DNA of 64,000 bases from Synechococcus sp. CCY 0621 (GCF_019038465.1 NZ_JAFKRH010000011.1:1-64000); one strand, 5' to 3'. Counted from the first letter of the stretch, positions 1 through 20,453 are shown. The notes: generated by a model not told the origin, from the sequence alone. Translations and numbers: made by a program.

Positions 1-592
1 CCGGTGGGGCCACGGCGGCGGGCCGGGCCGGGGCCGCGGGCACCGGGCGGGACGGCGCGCCGCCGGCCGCGGGGGGAGTGGCCGTGGTGGCCGGTTTAGC
101 GATGATCGTGGGCGGACGAACGGCCGGCTTGCCGGCTTCCACCGGGCGCGGCCGAGCTGGAGCCGGGGTACCGGGGGGCCTGGGGCGCGCCGCAGGTGGT
201 TCTGGACGGGCAGGGGCGGGGGCGGCGGCAGGGCCTGCCGTGGGCCTCGGAGCCGGGGGCCGGTTCGCGGGCGCTGCCGGGGCGGCTGGGGCCGTTGGGG
301 CCGGCGGAGCGCTGGCCCGGGGAGCGGCCATGGGGGCCGGCGCGGCCTTCTTCACCGCCAGGATCGCCTTGGCCGGAGGGGTGGGCGCCGCAGGCTCGGG
401 CCGCGACGGGGCCTGGCCGCCGACATTGACGCCGATCAGCGAACGGATGCGGGTGGCCTCGTCATCACTGATCGAGCTGCTGTGACTCTTGGCCGCAATG
501 GAGAGCTTCTCGGCGGCATCGAGCACGTCCTTGTTGTCCAGGCCCAGGTCCTTCGACAGCTCGTAGATTCTCACTTTGCCGCTGCTGGTCAT
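1..592 (-). CDS. infB: translation initiation factor IF-2, N-terminal part (cut by window edge)
   Basis: IF-2 is the GTPase that places fMet-tRNA on the 30S subunit. Only the first 197 codons are present and the GTPase domain lies beyond position 1. Residues 1-55 form the IF2_N domain (begins [19 protein letters not shown]). After this comes a long Ala/Pro-rich low-complexity linker, typical of cyanobacterial IF-2. The ATG at 592 overlaps the ylxR stop as ATGA, so translation is probably coupled. Its position after rimP-nusA-ylxR is the classical order and supports the assignment. Confidence 0.93.
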   Translation of the reverse strand, partial: MTSSGKVRIYELSKDLGLDNKDVLDAAEKLSIAAKSHSSSISDDEATRIRSLIGVNVGGQAPSRPEPAAPTPPAKAILAVKKAAPAPMAAPRASAPPAPTAPAAPAAPANRPPAPRPTAGPAAAPAPARPEPPAARPRPPGTPAPARPRPVEAGKPAVRPPTIIAKPATTATPPAAGGAPSRPVPAAPARPAAVAPP

Positions 593-945
593 TCAGAAAG
601 GTCTCCGTACGGTGGGGCCGAAAGGGCCCCGGGGCCGCACGCACGTGGCGACCATGGTTCATCTTGCCTCAGAGGTTGCGGGGCCGATCGCTCGAGACGT
701 GCCTCGAGGCTGGCGATGATGGCATCGCTGACGGCGCAGCGGAGGCCGCGCTGGAGGCGGCGGCGGCGGCGGGCTTCCTCCAGGCAGCTCGGTTCGGGGC
801 AGAGATAGGCCGAGCGACCCATGCCCCGATCCAGACTCACGCTCCCGTCGGCCTGACGCACCACCCGCCAGAGCTGGCTGCGGTCGCAGAGGCGGCGACA
901 GGAGACGCAGCGGCGCAGCACCGGGCGCCTCGCGGGCGCCGTCAC
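589..945 (-). CDS. ylxR: YlxR/RnpM-family RNA-binding protein (DUF448)
   Basis: This 118-aa basic protein carries the YlxR signature near its N terminus (RRCVSCRR, then [15 protein letters not shown] and an Arg-rich helix). In other bacteria YlxR is a small RNA-binding protein encoded between nusA and infB, and a role as an RNase P modulator has been proposed. Translation starts at a GTG that overlaps the nusA stop (GTGA), and the gene ends inside the infB start. The last 25 or so residues are low-complexity and not part of the conserved fold. Confidence 0.88.
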   Translation of the reverse strand: MTAPARRPVLRRCVSCRRLCDRSQLWRVVRQADGSVSLDRGMGRSAYLCPEPSCLEEARRRRRLQRGLRCAVSDAIIASLEARLERSAPQPLRQDEPWSPRACGPGALSAPPYGDLSE

Positions 946-2360
946 CGGACGTCCTCGCCAGGAAGTTCGTCGTCGGGGACGGCCGCGGTCGTGGCTTCGG
1001 CCGGCTCCTCGCCCGGCCCTTCGGCAGGGGCGCCGTCCTCAGCCTCCTCCAGCTCGTAGGACTCCTCGTCCTCGGGCAGGGGGTACAGCTCGCGCAGGCG
1101 GGCATCCTCCTCGGCCCTGGTGGCCTGTTCGGCCTCCAGGCGGGCCTCGGCCTCGGCCTGCAGGGCCTCCTCCTCCTGGCGCTGGGCGATCAGGGCCGCC
1201 ACCGTCTGGTCCTCGCTGACCTGGTCGTACTCCTGGGCATTCTTGATGTCGATCTTCCAACCGGTGAGCCGGGCCGCCAGGCGGACGTTCTGCCCCTCAC
1301 GGCCGATGGCCAGGCTCAGCTGATCGTGGGGCACGAGCACGTGGGCGTGGTGCCCTTCGGGGTCCACCAGTCGGACCATCTCCACCCGCGCCGGACTGAG
1401 GGAGTTGGCCAGGTACTGGGCCGGATCCGGTGACCAGCGGATCACGTCGATCTTCTCGCCCCGCAGCTCATTCACCACCTGCTGGATGCGGGAGCCGCGG
1501 GCGCCGATGCAGGCCCCCACTGGATCCACTTCCCGCTCCACACTGTCGACCGCGACCTTGGTGCGGGGGCCGACGGCACGGGAGGGGGGGTTGGCTTCCC
1601 TGGCCACGGCGACGATCCGCACCGAGCCCTCCTGGATCTCAGGCACTTCGTTCTCGAACAGGTAGACCACCAGGCCCGCATTGGCCCGGGAGACGAACAG
1701 CTGGGGACCACGACGGGGCACCTCGCTGACCTCCTTGAGGAACACCTTGAAGGTGGCGTTGGCGCGGTAGTTGTCGTTGGGGAGCTGGTCGCGGCGGGGC
1801 AGTTCCGCTTCCACCTCCGGCCGGCCCAGGCCGCTGCTCACGGCCATGATCACGCTTTGACGCTCGAAACGAATGACCCGGGCGGTGAGCACGGGATCTT
1901 CCAGGTCGGCGAATTCCTCCTGGATCATGCGGCGCTGCTGGTCGCGCAGTTTCTGGGCCAGCACCTGCTTGGTGGTGGCGGCGGCCATGCGGCCGAAATC
2001 ATCTTTCTCCGGGGTCACGTCCAGCACCACCGTGTCGCCGATCTGGGCGTCTTCCGCCACCTGGCGCACCTCTTCAATGGCGATCTGGTGGTCGTCGCTC
2101 TCCACCTCCTCGACGATGATCTTGCTGGCCAGCACCCGATAGCCCTCTTCCTCGAGATCGAGCGCCACGTCGAAGTTGCTGAAGTAGTCCTCCTCGAAGG
2201 GGTCTTCGCTGATGCCCAGGTAGAGGGTGCGGCGGTAACGCTCGTAGCCCTTCAGCAGGGCCTCCCGCAGGGCGGCCTCCACCACCTGGGGAGCCAGCTT
2301 CTTCTCGTCGCTGATGTCCTCGATCAGGTTGTTGAGACCGGGGAGCAGAACCAGGGCCAT
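942..2360 (-). CDS. nusA: transcription termination/antitermination factor NusA
   Basis: NusA binds RNA polymerase and nascent RNA and modulates pausing, termination and antitermination. The 472-aa product begins MALVLLPGLNNLIEDISDEK. It contains the NusA N domain (about 1-130), an S1 domain, and KH domains with the GACIGARGSRIQ and SLAIGREGQNVRLAARLTGW motifs (about 285-370). The C terminus is an acidic, Glu/Ala-rich tail with no E. coli-style acidic repeats recognised. It lies 51 nt downstream of rimP and overlaps ylxR by 4 nt. Confidence 0.96.
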   Translation of the reverse strand: MALVLLPGLNNLIEDISDEKKLAPQVVEAALREALLKGYERYRRTLYLGISEDPFEEDYFSNFDVALDLEEEGYRVLASKIIVEEVESDDHQIAIEEVRQVAEDAQIGDTVVLDVTPEKDDFGRMAAATTKQVLAQKLRDQQRRMIQEEFADLEDPVLTARVIRFERQSVIMAVSSGLGRPEVEAELPRRDQLPNDNYRANATFKVFLKEVSEVPRRGPQLFVSRANAGLVVYLFENEVPEIQEGSVRIVAVAREANPPSRAVGPRTKVAVDSVEREVDPVGACIGARGSRIQQVVNELRGEKIDVIRWSPDPAQYLANSLSPARVEMVRLVDPEGHHAHVLVPHDQLSLAIGREGQNVRLAARLTGWKIDIKNAQEYDQVSEDQTVAALIAQRQEEEALQAEAEARLEAEQATRAEEDARLRELYPLPEDEESYELEEAEDGAPAEGPGEEPAEATTAAVPDDELPGEDVR

Positions 2361-2411
2361 GGACTCGGGGGCAGGTGGGAAGGAAGGGGAGGAAGGGCGA
2401 ACCGGAGCGGC

Positions 2412-2885
2412 TCAGGAATCGGGGGGCGCTTCGGTGAGCCGCACCCGCAGCACCTCGTCGCGGGGAATGCGCAGGATGCGGCCACGCTCATTGAGCTGCA
2501 CCACCTGGTCATCCCGGCCCAGCAGCAGGCCCGTGCGGCGCACCTCCGCACCGCCGGCCTCCTGGCGGATCAGCTCCACCGGGAAGCCGCGGAAGCTGAC
2601 GAAGTCCCGGTCGGTGAGGAGCTCCTCCCCGATGCCGGGGCTGCTCACCTCCAGGACATAGGCCATGGTCAGCAGTTCCGACGCCTCAAGGGCCTCGGCG
2701 AGGGGACCGCTCACGGCGGCGCATTCGTCGAGGTTCACGTCGCTGCCGTCGGCCCGCTGCACCCGCACCACGACCGTGAGGGGGAGGCGATGGGCGAGCA
2801 CCTCGACCGACTGCACCGTGAGGTGGGCGGCCTCGACCACCGTCCGGGCCAGTGTCTCCAGGTCGTCGGTGAGGGGATGGGGCAA
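2412..2885 (-). CDS. rimP: ribosome maturation factor RimP
   Basis: RimP assists 30S subunit maturation. The 157-aa product has the RimP N-terminal domain, with the characteristic VNLDECAAVSGPLAEAL and YVLEVSSPGIGEELLTDRDF stretches, and a C-terminal SH3-like domain. The only upstream start in frame is a TTG at 2885; no better start follows before conserved sequence. It is the first gene of the nusA-infB cluster, and a 14-nt inverted repeat lies about 54 nt upstream of its start. Confidence 0.92.
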   Translation of the reverse strand: MPHPLTDDLETLARTVVEAAHLTVQSVEVLAHRLPLTVVVRVQRADGSDVNLDECAAVSGPLAEALEASELLTMAYVLEVSSPGIGEELLTDRDFVSFRGFPVELIRQEAGGAEVRRTGLLLGRDDQVVQLNERGRILRIPRDEVLRVRLTEAPPDS

Positions 2886-2938
2886 GGACAGGCGGCGTGG
2901 GGAGGGACTCCCGCGGGCGGGATGGTCCGCCGTGCGCT

Positions 2939-2952
2939 GCAGTGTTCACTGC
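2939..2952. promoter_or_regulatory. inverted repeat upstream of rimP
   Basis: GCAGTG-TT-CACTGC is a perfect 6+6 inverted repeat in the 140-nt gap before rimP. It could be an operator or chance in GC-rich DNA; no regulator is implied by the sequence. Confidence 0.25.
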
Positions 2953-3025
2953 CCCCAACCAGCGGCGAAGCCCCTGTCAGGGGAAACGTCGTCCGGGAAA
3001 AGGGTGATGCCCGGCGGGCACTCGC

Positions 3026-3310
3026 TCACCCTAAGGGATTGGCCCCCGGGGGGCTGGGCAGCTCCAGGACAGGAGCCTCGGCGTAATAGTCGTTGGCGCT
3101 GACCTCGCCCCGTTGGCTGAGGTCCTGGTTGAGGCACTGGCCGCACTGCTCAGGGGTGCGCAGGAACTGGCACACCCGGGCCCAGAGCTTGGCGCGGCTG
3201 CCGGGAGCCCCCTGGCTGAAGTGGACCAGGTCGTTGCCTCCGGCCATTCCCTGGATCTCCACCTTGCAGAGGGTGCAGCGCTGCCGGGTGCCGGGAGGGA
3301 TTGTGGCCAT
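3026..3310 (-). CDS. small Cys-rich protein, possible zinc ribbon, unknown function
   Basis: This 94-aa protein has two CxxC pairs, CTLC (about residues 12-15) and CGQC (about 56-59), plus one further Cys, which suggests metal binding. I chose the ATG at 3310 (MATIPPGTRQRCTLC) over an ATG-less upstream extension because conserved-looking sequence starts there. No known family was recognised. It is transcribed towards rimP but separated from it by 140 nt, and divergently from the metallophosphoesterase gene. Confidence 0.6.
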   Translation of the reverse strand: MATIPPGTRQRCTLCKVEIQGMAGGNDLVHFSQGAPGSRAKLWARVCQFLRTPEQCGQCLNQDLSQRGEVSANDYYAEAPVLELPSPPGANPLG

Positions 3311-3390
3311 GGCCTCGGGGAGGACTGGGGGCAAAGTTAAGCCGATTCAGGTCAAGCGGTCCTGCCGGGGGCCAGCCAGGGCGGTCTCCG

Positions 3391-5336
<1,946 letters not shown>

Positions 5337-5351
5337 GGAAAGCTCCCTTGC

Positions 5352-5357
5352 TACGGT
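5352..5357 (+). promoter_or_regulatory. putative -10 box for rpiA
   Basis: TACGGT fits the cyanobacterial TAN3T -10 pattern and lies 26 nt before the rpiA ATG. No convincing -35 was seen. Confidence 0.3.
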
Positions 5358-5383
5358 CTGGCCCGATTTCCGCCAGACCCCCG

Positions 5384-6097
5384 ATGTCCGATCTCCAGGA
5401 CCGCATGAAGGAGGCCGTGGCCACGGCGGCGGTGGATCAGATCCGCGACGGCATGGTGGTGGGGCTGGGTTCCGGTTCCACCGCCGCGCTGATGATCCGG
5501 GCCCTGGGTCAGAAGCTGCGCCAGGGCGAACTGAAGGACATCGTCGGCGTCACCACCTCGTTCCAGGGGGAGGTGCTGGCGGCCGAACTGGGCATCCCGC
5601 TGATGGCCCTCAACGCCGTCACCAGCATCGATCTGGCCATCGACGGCGCCGATGAGGTGGATCCGTCCTTCCAGCTGATCAAGGGGGGCGGCGCCTGCCA
5701 CGTGCAGGAGAAGCTGGTGGCCCGCCGGGCCGATCGCTTCGTGATCGTGGTGGATGCCACCAAGCTGGTGGAGCGCCTCAACCTCGGCTTCCTGCTGCCG
5801 GTGGAAGTGCTGCCCGGGGCCTGGCGCCAGGTGCGCGATGAACTCACGGCCATGGGGAGCTCGGTTGAGCTGCGCATGGCCGTGCGCAAGGCCGGTCCGG
5901 TGGTCACCGACCAGGGCAACCTGGTGCTTGATGTGGCCTTTGAAGGGGGCATCGGCGACCCTGCCGCCCTGGAGGCGACGATCAACAACATCCCCGGCGT
6001 GCTCGAGAACGGCCTGTTCGTGAACCTCGTCGATCAGGTGCTGGTGGGTGAGATCGAAGCCGGCGAGCCCCGGGTGCGGGATCTGCCCCGGCATTGA
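5384..6097 (+). CDS. rpiA: ribose-5-phosphate isomerase A
   Basis: RpiA interconverts ribose 5-phosphate and ribulose 5-phosphate in the Calvin cycle and pentose phosphate pathway. The 237-aa product, normal for the family, shows the phosphate-binding GLGSGSTAA loop (about 27-35), DGADEVD (about 86-92) and the [11 protein letters not shown] motif with the catalytic Glu/Lys region. I chose the ATG at 5384 ([13 protein letters not shown]) because upstream codons are poorly conserved and overlap the putative promoter. It converges on hisD with a 28-nt gap. Confidence 0.96.
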   Translation: MSDLQDRMKEAVATAAVDQIRDGMVVGLGSGSTAALMIRALGQKLRQGELKDIVGVTTSFQGEVLAAELGIPLMALNAVTSIDLAIDGADEVDPSFQLIKGGGACHVQEKLVARRADRFVIVVDATKLVERLNLGFLLPVEVLPGAWRQVRDELTAMGSSVELRMAVRKAGPVVTDQGNLVLDVAFEGGIGDPAALEATINNIPGVLENGLFVNLVDQVLVGEIEAGEPRVRDLPRH

Positions 6098-6125
6098 CCA
6101 GCCAGGCAATGGACCAGCCCTGGCG

Positions 6126-7902
<1,777 letters not shown>

Positions 7903-7912
7903 GCGCCACCCC

Positions 7913-8725
7913 ATGGCCGTCAGCTCCGAGGCCGCCCCTTCCCTGGTGGACAGCCATTGCCACATCGTGTTCCGCAACTTTGAAGCGGACCTTGAGGAGG
8001 TGGCCCAGCGATGGCGGCAGGCGGGGGTCAAGGCCCTCGTCCATGCCTGTGTGGAACCCGCCGAAATTCCGGCGATCCGGTCCCTGGCCGACCGCTTTCC
8101 TGAGCTGCGTTACGCCGTAGGGGTCCATCCCCTCGATACCCAGCATTGGCACAGCGACACCGCTGCGGTGCTGGAAACAGCTGCCCGTGCCGACGACAGG
8201 GTGGTGGCGATCGGTGAACTGGGCCTGGATCTGTTCCGGGCCACCAATCTCGATGAACAACTGGCGGCCCTGGGACCCCAGCTGGATCTGGCGGTGGCCC
8301 TGGATCTGCCGGTGATCATCCACTGTCGGGACGCGGCCGAGCCGATGCTCGCCGAGCTGCGCCAACGGCAGCGCCGTGGCGCCTGCCCCCGGGGCGTGAT
8401 GCATTGCTGGGGGGGCACCCCTGAGGAGATGGCAGGGTTCCTGGAGCTTGGCCTTTACATCAGCTTCAGCGGCACGGTCACCTTCGCCAAGGCCGAGCCC
8501 ATCCACGCCTGTGCCCGGCTGGTGCCAGCCGATCGCTACCTCGTCGAAACCGACTGCCCCTTCCTGGCGCCCGTGCCCCGCCGCGGCAAGCGCAACGAGC
8601 CTGCCTATGTCGCGGAGGTGGCGGCCAGGGTGGCCGACCTGCGGGGCGAGACGCTCGAGCAAGTGGCGCAGGCGACCACGGCCAATGCCACCCGTTTATT
8701 CAGGCTGCCCGACCAGGTTGTATGA
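7913..8725 (+). CDS. TatD-family metal-dependent hydrolase/DNase
   Basis: This 270-aa amidohydrolase-fold protein has the TatD metal motifs in order: DSHCHIVF (residue 12 onwards), GELGLD, IHCRDA, HCWGGT and ETDCPFLAP. Relatives are 3'-5' DNases with roles in DNA repair or RNA/DNA turnover. It is on the same strand as rpsT and upstream of rpoB, an arrangement common in this cyanobacterial group. A candidate promoter for rpoB overlaps its last codons. Confidence 0.9.
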   Translation: MAVSSEAAPSLVDSHCHIVFRNFEADLEEVAQRWRQAGVKALVHACVEPAEIPAIRSLADRFPELRYAVGVHPLDTQHWHSDTAAVLETAARADDRVVAIGELGLDLFRATNLDEQLAALGPQLDLAVALDLPVIIHCRDAAEPMLAELRQRQRRGACPRGVMHCWGGTPEEMAGFLELGLYISFSGTVTFAKAEPIHACARLVPADRYLVETDCPFLAPVPRRGKRNEPAYVAEVAARVADLRGETLEQVAQATTANATRLFRLPDQVV

Positions 8726-8726
8726 T
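8721..8726 (+). promoter_or_regulatory. putative -10 box for the rpoB operon
   Basis: TATGAT is the best -10 match before rpoB and overlaps the tatD stop codon. It would give a leader of about 250 nt. No clear -35 was seen. Confidence 0.35.
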
Positions 8727-8983
8727 GTCTTATTGGCCTGGAAGCGGAAGCGCTCTTTTTGTCCACGACGGCATCCATTGAGTCGGCAACTGAGTCGGCA
8801 CATTCTCAGCGAGCCCTGTAAGCGCCTCTGCTGGAGCATTCGTCCCATTTCCATGGGCGGACGCCACAGCTAGGCGCCTGTTGGCATGGCCCGTCACCGG
8901 GCACCCCTCCAGGCAGGTCTCACCGTGATCGCCCTTCCCCGTCCAGGCCCGCCCTACCACCACCGTTCCTGCAGGTTCACCGC
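8727..8983 (+). other. rpoB leader region with tandem repeat and hairpins
   Basis: This 257-nt gap holds no convincing ORF. It contains a weak hairpin AGCG-GAAG-CGCT at 8743-8754 followed by CTTTTTG (possible attenuator or terminator). Two copies of TGAGTCGGCA lie at 8779-8788 and 8791-8800. A GC hairpin (GCCCG/CGGGC) lies at 8889-8902. The function is unknown; a regulated 5' leader for RNA polymerase synthesis is the simplest guess. Confidence 0.4.
8779..8800. repeat. tandem direct repeat in rpoB leader
   Basis: TGAGTCGGCA occurs twice exactly, separated by AC, a 12-nt period. Confidence 0.6.
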
Positions 8984-11900
8984 ATGAGCAGCGCGATCCA
9001 GGTCGCCAAGACCGTCACTTACCTTCCCGATCTCGTGGAGGTACAGCGGGCGAGCTTCAAATGGTTCCTGGAGAAGGGCCTGATCGAAGAGCTGGACAGC
9101 TTCTCTCCGATCACCGACTACACCGGCAAGCTGGAGCTGCATTTCATTGGCGATCAGTATCGCCTGAAACGCCCCCGCCACGACGTGGAAGAGGCCAAGC
9201 GTCGCGATGCGACCTTCGCTTCCCAGATGTATGTCACCTGCCGTCTGGTCAACAAGGAAACCGGCGAGATCAAGGAGCAGGAGGTCTTCATCGGGGAACT
9301 TCCCCTGATGACCGAGCGCGGCACCTTCATCATCAACGGCGCCGAGCGGGTGATCGTCAACCAGATCGTGCGCAGCCCGGGCGTCTACTTCAAGGACGAG
9401 CAGGACAAGAACGGCCGCAAGACCTTCAACGCCAGCCTGATCCCCAACCGCGGCGCCTGGTTGAAGTTCGAGACCGACAAGAACGACCTGCTGCACGTCC
9501 GCGTCGACAAGACCCGCAAGATCAACGCCCACGTGCTGATGCGGGCCATCGGCCTGTCGGACAACGACGTGCTCGACAAGCTGCGGCACCCGGAGTATTA
9601 CCAGAAGTCGATCGAAGCGTCCAACGAAGAGGGCATCAGCTCCGAGGACCAGGCCCTGCTGGAGCTCTACAAGAAGTTGCGTCCGGGTGAACCGCCCTCG
9701 GTGAGTGGCGGCCAGCAACTGCTGCACAGCCGCTTCTTCGATCCCAAGCGCTATGACCTGGGCCGGGTGGGTCGCTACAAGATCAACAAGAAGCTGCGTC
9801 TCACCATCCCCGATGCGGTGCGCACCCTCACCGCCGAGGACGTTCTCTCCACGATCGACTACCTGATCAACCTTGAGCTCGATGTGGGCGGAGCCAGCCT
9901 CGATGACATCGACCACCTCGGCAATCGCCGTGTGCGTTCGGTCGGCGAGCTGCTGCAGAACCAGGTGCGTGTCGGCCTGAACCGTCTCGAGCGGATCATC
10001 AAGGAACGGATGACCGTCGGCGAGACCGAATCGCTCACGCCAGCCCAGCTGGTGAACCCCAAGCCCCTGGTGGCGGCGGTGAAGGAGTTCTTCGGCTCCA
10101 GCCAGTTGAGCCAGTTCATGGACCAGACCAACCCCCTGGCCGAGCTGACCCACAAGCGCCGCATCAGCGCCCTCGGCCCAGGCGGTCTGACCCGGGAGCG
10201 GGCCGGCTTCGCCGTGCGCGACATCCACCCCTCCCACTACGGCCGCATCTGCCCGATCGAAACCCCGGAAGGCCCCAACGCCGGCCTGATCGGTTCGCTC
10301 GCCACCCATGCCCGGGTGAACGAGTACGGCTTCATCGAAACCCCCTTCTGGCGGGTGGAAGACGGCATCGTCCTCAAGCAGGGCGACCCCCTCTATCTCT
10401 CCGCCGACCTGGAGGACGAGTGCCGGGTGGCCCCCGGTGACGTACCCACCGACGCCACCGGCCGCATCACCGTCGATCTGGTGCCGGTCCGCTACCGCCA
10501 GGACTTTGAGAAAGTGCCCCCCGAGCAGGTGGACTACGTCCAGCTGTCGCCGGTGCAGGTGATCTCGGTGGCCACCTCCTTGATCCCCTTCCTGGAGCAC
10601 GACGACGCCAACCGGGCCCTGATGGGCTCGAACATGCAGCGCCAGGCCGTCCCCCTGCTGCGGCCCGAGCGGCCCCTGGTGGGCACCGGCCTGGAAACCC
10701 AGGTGGCGCGGGATTCCGGCATGGTGCCCATCACCAAGGTGAACGGCACCGTCTCCTTCGTGGATGCCACCGCCATCGTGATTCGCGATGAGCAGGGCCG
10801 GGATCACACCCACTTCCTGCAGAAGTACCAGCGCTCCAACCAGGACACCTGCCTCAACCAGCGGCCGATCGTTCGCCAGGGCGATCCGGTGATCGCCGGC
10901 CAGGTGCTGGCCAACGGCTCGGCCTGCGAAGGCGGCGAGATCGCCCTTGGCCAGAACGTGCTGATCGCCTACATGCCCTGGGAGGGCTACAACTACGAGG
11001 ACGCCATCCTGGTGAGCGACCGGCTGGTTCAGGACGACCTCTACACCTCGGTGCACATCGAGAAGTACGAGATCGAAGCCCGCCAGACCAAGCTCGGACC
11101 CGAGGAGATCACGCGGGAAATCCCGAATGTGGCCGAGGAAAGCCTGGGCCACCTCGATGAGATGGGCATCATCCGCATCGGTGCCTACGTCGAATCCGGC
11201 GACATCCTGGTGGGCAAGGTGACCCCCAAGGGTGAATCCGACCAGCCGCCTGAGGAGAAGCTGCTGCGCGCCATCTTCGGTGAGAAGGCCCGTGACGTGC
11301 GCGACAACTCCCTGCGGGTGCCCAGCACCGAACGGGGCCGGGTGGTCGACGTGCGCATCTACACCCGCGAGCAGGGCGACGAACTGCCGCCGGGGGCGAA
11401 CATGGTCGTGCGGGTCTACGTGGCCCAGCGCCGCAAGATCCAGGTGGGCGACAAGATGGCCGGCCGCCACGGCAACAAGGGCATCATCAGCCGCATCCTT
11501 CCCCGGGAGGACATGCCCTACCTGCCCGATGGCACCCCCATCGACATCGTGCTCAACCCCCTGGGGGTGCCGAGCCGCATGAACGTGGGTCAGGTGTTCG
11601 AATGCCTGATGGGCTGGGCCTCGTCCCACCTCGACTGCCGCGTCAAGGTGGTGCCGTTCGATGAGATGTACGGCCCCGAGAAATCGAAGCAGACGGTGCA
11701 GGCCTACCTCGAGGAGGCCGCCAAGCTGCCCGGCAAGGAGTGGGTCTACGACCCCACCAACCCCGGCAAGATCCAACTCATTGATGGGCGAAGCGGCGAA
11801 CCCTTCGACCAGCCGGTGACCGTGGGCTACGCCCACATCCTCAAGCTGGTGCACCTGGTGGACGACAAGATCCACGCCCGCTCCACCGGTCCCTACTCCC

Positions 11901-12274
11901 TGGTGACCCAGCAGCCCCTGGGCGGCAAGGCCCAGCAGGGCGGCCAGCGACTCGGGGAAATGGAGGTGTGGGCCCTGGAGGCCTACGGCGCCGCCTACAC
12001 CCTGCAGGAACTGCTCACCGTCAAGTCCGACGACATGCAGGGCCGCAACGAGGCCCTCAACGCCATCGTCAAGGGCAAGCCCATCCCCCGGCCGGGCACG
12101 CCCGAGTCCTTCAAGGTGCTGATGCGGGAGCTGCAGTCCCTGGGCCTCGACATCGCCGTCTACACCGACGCCGGTGAGGAAGTCGACCTAATGCAGGACG
12201 TCAATCCCCGCCGCAGCACCCCCAGCCGTCCCACCTACGAGTCCCTCGGTGTCGCGGATTACGACGATGACTGA
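8984..12274 (+). CDS. rpoB: RNA polymerase beta subunit
   Basis: This 1096-aa catalytic subunit of RNA polymerase has the compact size typical of cyanobacteria. Recognisable landmarks include the lobe/fork region ([20 protein letters not shown], the rifampicin-binding area, about 366-385), [11 protein letters not shown], the [10 protein letters not shown] motif, [12 protein letters not shown] and the C-terminal clamp ([18 protein letters not shown]). The ATG at 8984 gives a normal N terminus. rpoC1 begins 58 nt downstream on the same strand. Confidence 0.98.
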   Translation: MSSAIQVAKTVTYLPDLVEVQRASFKWFLEKGLIEELDSFSPITDYTGKLELHFIGDQYRLKRPRHDVEEAKRRDATFASQMYVTCRLVNKETGEIKEQEVFIGELPLMTERGTFIINGAERVIVNQIVRSPGVYFKDEQDKNGRKTFNASLIPNRGAWLKFETDKNDLLHVRVDKTRKINAHVLMRAIGLSDNDVLDKLRHPEYYQKSIEASNEEGISSEDQALLELYKKLRPGEPPSVSGGQQLLHSRFFDPKRYDLGRVGRYKINKKLRLTIPDAVRTLTAEDVLSTIDYLINLELDVGGASLDDIDHLGNRRVRSVGELLQNQVRVGLNRLERIIKERMTVGETESLTPAQLVNPKPLVAAVKEFFGSSQLSQFMDQTNPLAELTHKRRISALGPGGLTRERAGFAVRDIHPSHYGRICPIETPEGPNAGLIGSLATHARVNEYGFIETPFWRVEDGIVLKQGDPLYLSADLEDECRVAPGDVPTDATGRITVDLVPVRYRQDFEKVPPEQVDYVQLSPVQVISVATSLIPFLEHDDANRALMGSNMQRQAVPLLRPERPLVGTGLETQVARDSGMVPITKVNGTVSFVDATAIVIRDEQGRDHTHFLQKYQRSNQDTCLNQRPIVRQGDPVIAGQVLANGSACEGGEIALGQNVLIAYMPWEGYNYEDAILVSDRLVQDDLYTSVHIEKYEIEARQTKLGPEEITREIPNVAEESLGHLDEMGIIRIGAYVESGDILVGKVTPKGESDQPPEEKLLRAIFGEKARDVRDNSLRVPSTERGRVVDVRIYTREQGDELPPGANMVVRVYVAQRRKIQVGDKMAGRHGNKGIISRILPREDMPYLPDGTPIDIVLNPLGVPSRMNVGQVFECLMGWASSHLDCRVKVVPFDEMYGPEKSKQTVQAYLEEAAKLPGKEWVYDPTNPGKIQLIDGRSGEPFDQPVTVGYAHILKLVHLVDDKIHARSTGPYSLVTQQPLGGKAQQGGQRLGEMEVWALEAYGAAYTLQELLTVKSDDMQGRNEALNAIVKGKPIPRPGTPESFKVLMRELQSLGLDIAVYTDAGEEVDLMQDVNPRRSTPSRPTYESLGVADYDDD

Positions 12275-12332
12275 TCGCTTGATTCACCGGCTCTGATTTC
12301 TCCGCTTCTCTCGATCACCCTGCGTTTCCGCC

Positions 12333-18576
<6,244 letters not shown>

Positions 18577-18577
<1 letters not shown>

Positions 18578-19635
18578 TGGCGGAGCCCGTTCCCCTGCTG
18601 GGGATGGGCCTGGCGGCCCTCCAGGAGTGGGCGGGCCTGCAGGGCCAGCCTGCTTTCCGTGGCAAGCAGCTGCACGACTGGATCTACGCCAGGGGAGCCC
18701 GCAGCCTCGAGGAGATCACGGTGCTGCCCAAGGCCTGGCGGGAGCAGCTGGCGGCCGCCGGCACCGGCCTCGGCCGTTCGCCCCTGCTGCACCGCAGCGA
18801 CGCCCGCGACGGCACCACCAAGCTGCTGCTGGGCACCGCCGATGGCCTCAGCATCGAGACCGTGGGCATCCCCAGCGGCGACCGGCTCACGGTGTGCGTC
18901 AGCAGCCAGGTGGGCTGCCCCATGGGCTGCCGCTTCTGCGCCACCGGCAAGGGGGGGCTGCAGCGCTCCCTTGCGGTGCACGAGATCGTCGATCAGGTGC
19001 TCAGTGTGTGGGAGGCGATGGACCGTCGCCCCAGCCACGTGGTGTTCATGGGCATGGGCGAACCCCTGCTGAACACCGACGCGGTGCTCGAAGCCATCGC
19101 CTGCCTCTGCACCGATCTGGGCATGGCCCAGCGGCAGATCACCGTCAGCACCGTGGGGGTGCCCCGCAGCCTGCCCACCCTGGCCGAGCGCGCCCTGGAG
19201 CGGCTGGGCCGGGCCCAGTTCACCCTGGCCGTGAGTCTTCATGCCCCCGACCAGCGCCTGCGGGAGGAGCTGATCCCCACCGCCCATGCCTACCCGTTGG
19301 AGGCCCTGCTCGACGACTGCCGCCACTACGTGGCCATCACCGGCCGGCGCGTGAGCTTCGAATACATCCTGCTGGGCGGCCTCAACGACCATCCCCGCCA
19401 GGCCGACGCCCTGGCCCGCCTGCTGCGGGGCTTCCAGAGCCACGTCAACCTGATCGCCTACAACCCGATCGCCGAGGAGGACTTCCGCCGCCCCGCCCCC
19501 GAGGCGGTGGAGGCCTTCCGCGCCCAGCTGGAGCGGCGCCACATCGCCGTGAGTGTGCGGGCCAGCCGTGGTCTGGATCAGGACGCGGCCTGTGGCCAGC
19601 TGCGCCGCCGCCTGCTCACCGCCCCGGCGCCTTGA
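18577..19635 (+). CDS. rlmN: dual-specificity 23S rRNA/tRNA adenine C2-methyltransferase RlmN
   Basis: RlmN is a radical-SAM enzyme that methylates A2503 of 23S rRNA and A37 of some tRNAs. The 352-aa product has the radical-SAM cluster motif in [14 protein letters not shown] (CxxxCxxC), [10 protein letters not shown] and a C-terminal region with [16 protein letters not shown] containing the conserved methyl-carrying Cys. The ATG at 18577 is preferred over an upstream start inside hli. It ends just before the alpha/beta hydrolase. Confidence 0.96.
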
Positions 19636-19640
19636 TCGCC

Positions 19641-20453
19641 GTGGTTTCGGCCCAGCGACCCGTCGCCGTGCTCGCCGTCGCCGGCCTGCTGGTGGCCCTG
19701 GCCTATCTCGGCATCTGTGGCGTCCTGTTCCTGCGCCAGCGCGCCCTGCTCTATTTCCCCCAGCCCCGCTCCGCCGATGCGCCCGGCGAGCTGCTGGCCC
19801 TGACCATGGCAGGCGGCCCGCCGGGAAGCCAGGTGCTGGTGAGCGTCCAGCGCCGGCCCGGCCCGAAGGCGCTGCTCTATTTCGGCGGCAATGCGGAGGC
19901 TGTGGCGGGCCAGTTGCCGCTGCTGGCGGCCGCCTTTCCGGAGCACAGCCTTTATCTGATGCACTACCGGGGCTACGGCGGCAGCAGCGGCCAGCCCTCG
20001 GAGCAGGCCCTGTTCGCCGATGCCCTGGCCCTGTTCGACCGGGTGAGCACCGACCACGACCACATCGCGGTGCTGGGCCGCAGCCTGGGCAGCGCTGTGG
20101 CGGTGCATCTGGCGGCCCGCCGTCCCGTCGCCCGGCTGGTGCTGGTCACCCCGTTCGACAGCATCGAGGCGGTGGCCTCCCGCCAGTTCCCGCTGGTGCC
20201 GGTGGCCCTGCTGCTGCAGGACAAATACCGCTCCTGGGCGGACGCCCCCCGCGTGGACGCCCCCACCCTGCTGATCGCGGCCGAACGGGACGAGGTGATC
20301 CCGCGCGCCAACACCGACGCTCTGCTCTCCCACTTCCGCCCCGGCGTCGCCTCCCTGGTGGTGCTGCCCGTCGATGGCCACAACGCGGTGGAGGGCTCCC
20401 CCGGCTACATCCCGCTGTTGCGGGAGTTCTCTGCATCCCGCTCGGCGGAGTAG
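19641..20453 (+). CDS. membrane-anchored alpha/beta hydrolase, BEM46-like
   Basis: This 270-aa serine hydrolase-fold protein has one N-terminal hydrophobic anchor (about 8-32, VAVLAVAGLLVALAYLGICG). The nucleophile elbow is GRSLG, the acid is in AAERDEV and the His in DGHNAV. An oxyanion-type FGGNAE segment precedes them. The substrate is unknown. The start is uncertain: GTG 19641 is used here, while a TTG at 19632 would overlap the rlmN stop. The 3' end overlaps the convergent ampG-like gene by 49 nt. Confidence 0.78.
   Translation: MVSAQRPVAVLAVAGLLVALAYLGICGVLFLRQRALLYFPQPRSADAPGELLALTMAGGPPGSQVLVSVQRRPGPKALLYFGGNAEAVAGQLPLLAAAFPEHSLYLMHYRGYGGSSGQPSEQALFADALALFDRVSTDHDHIAVLGRSLGSAVAVHLAARRPVARLVLVTPFDSIEAVASRQFPLVPVALLLQDKYRSWADAPRVDAPTLLIAAERDEVIPRANTDALLSHFRPGVASLVVLPVDGHNAVEGSPGYIPLLREFSASRSAE

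Noticed and set aside
78-485. Gly/Ala-rich 135-aa frame opposite infB
   Set aside because: It mirrors the Pro/Ala-rich IF-2 linker on the other strand.
8954-11875. 973-aa open frame antisense to rpoB
   Set aside because: It is a His/Gly/Val-rich mirror of rpoB codons caused by high GC, with no motif or ribosome-binding site.
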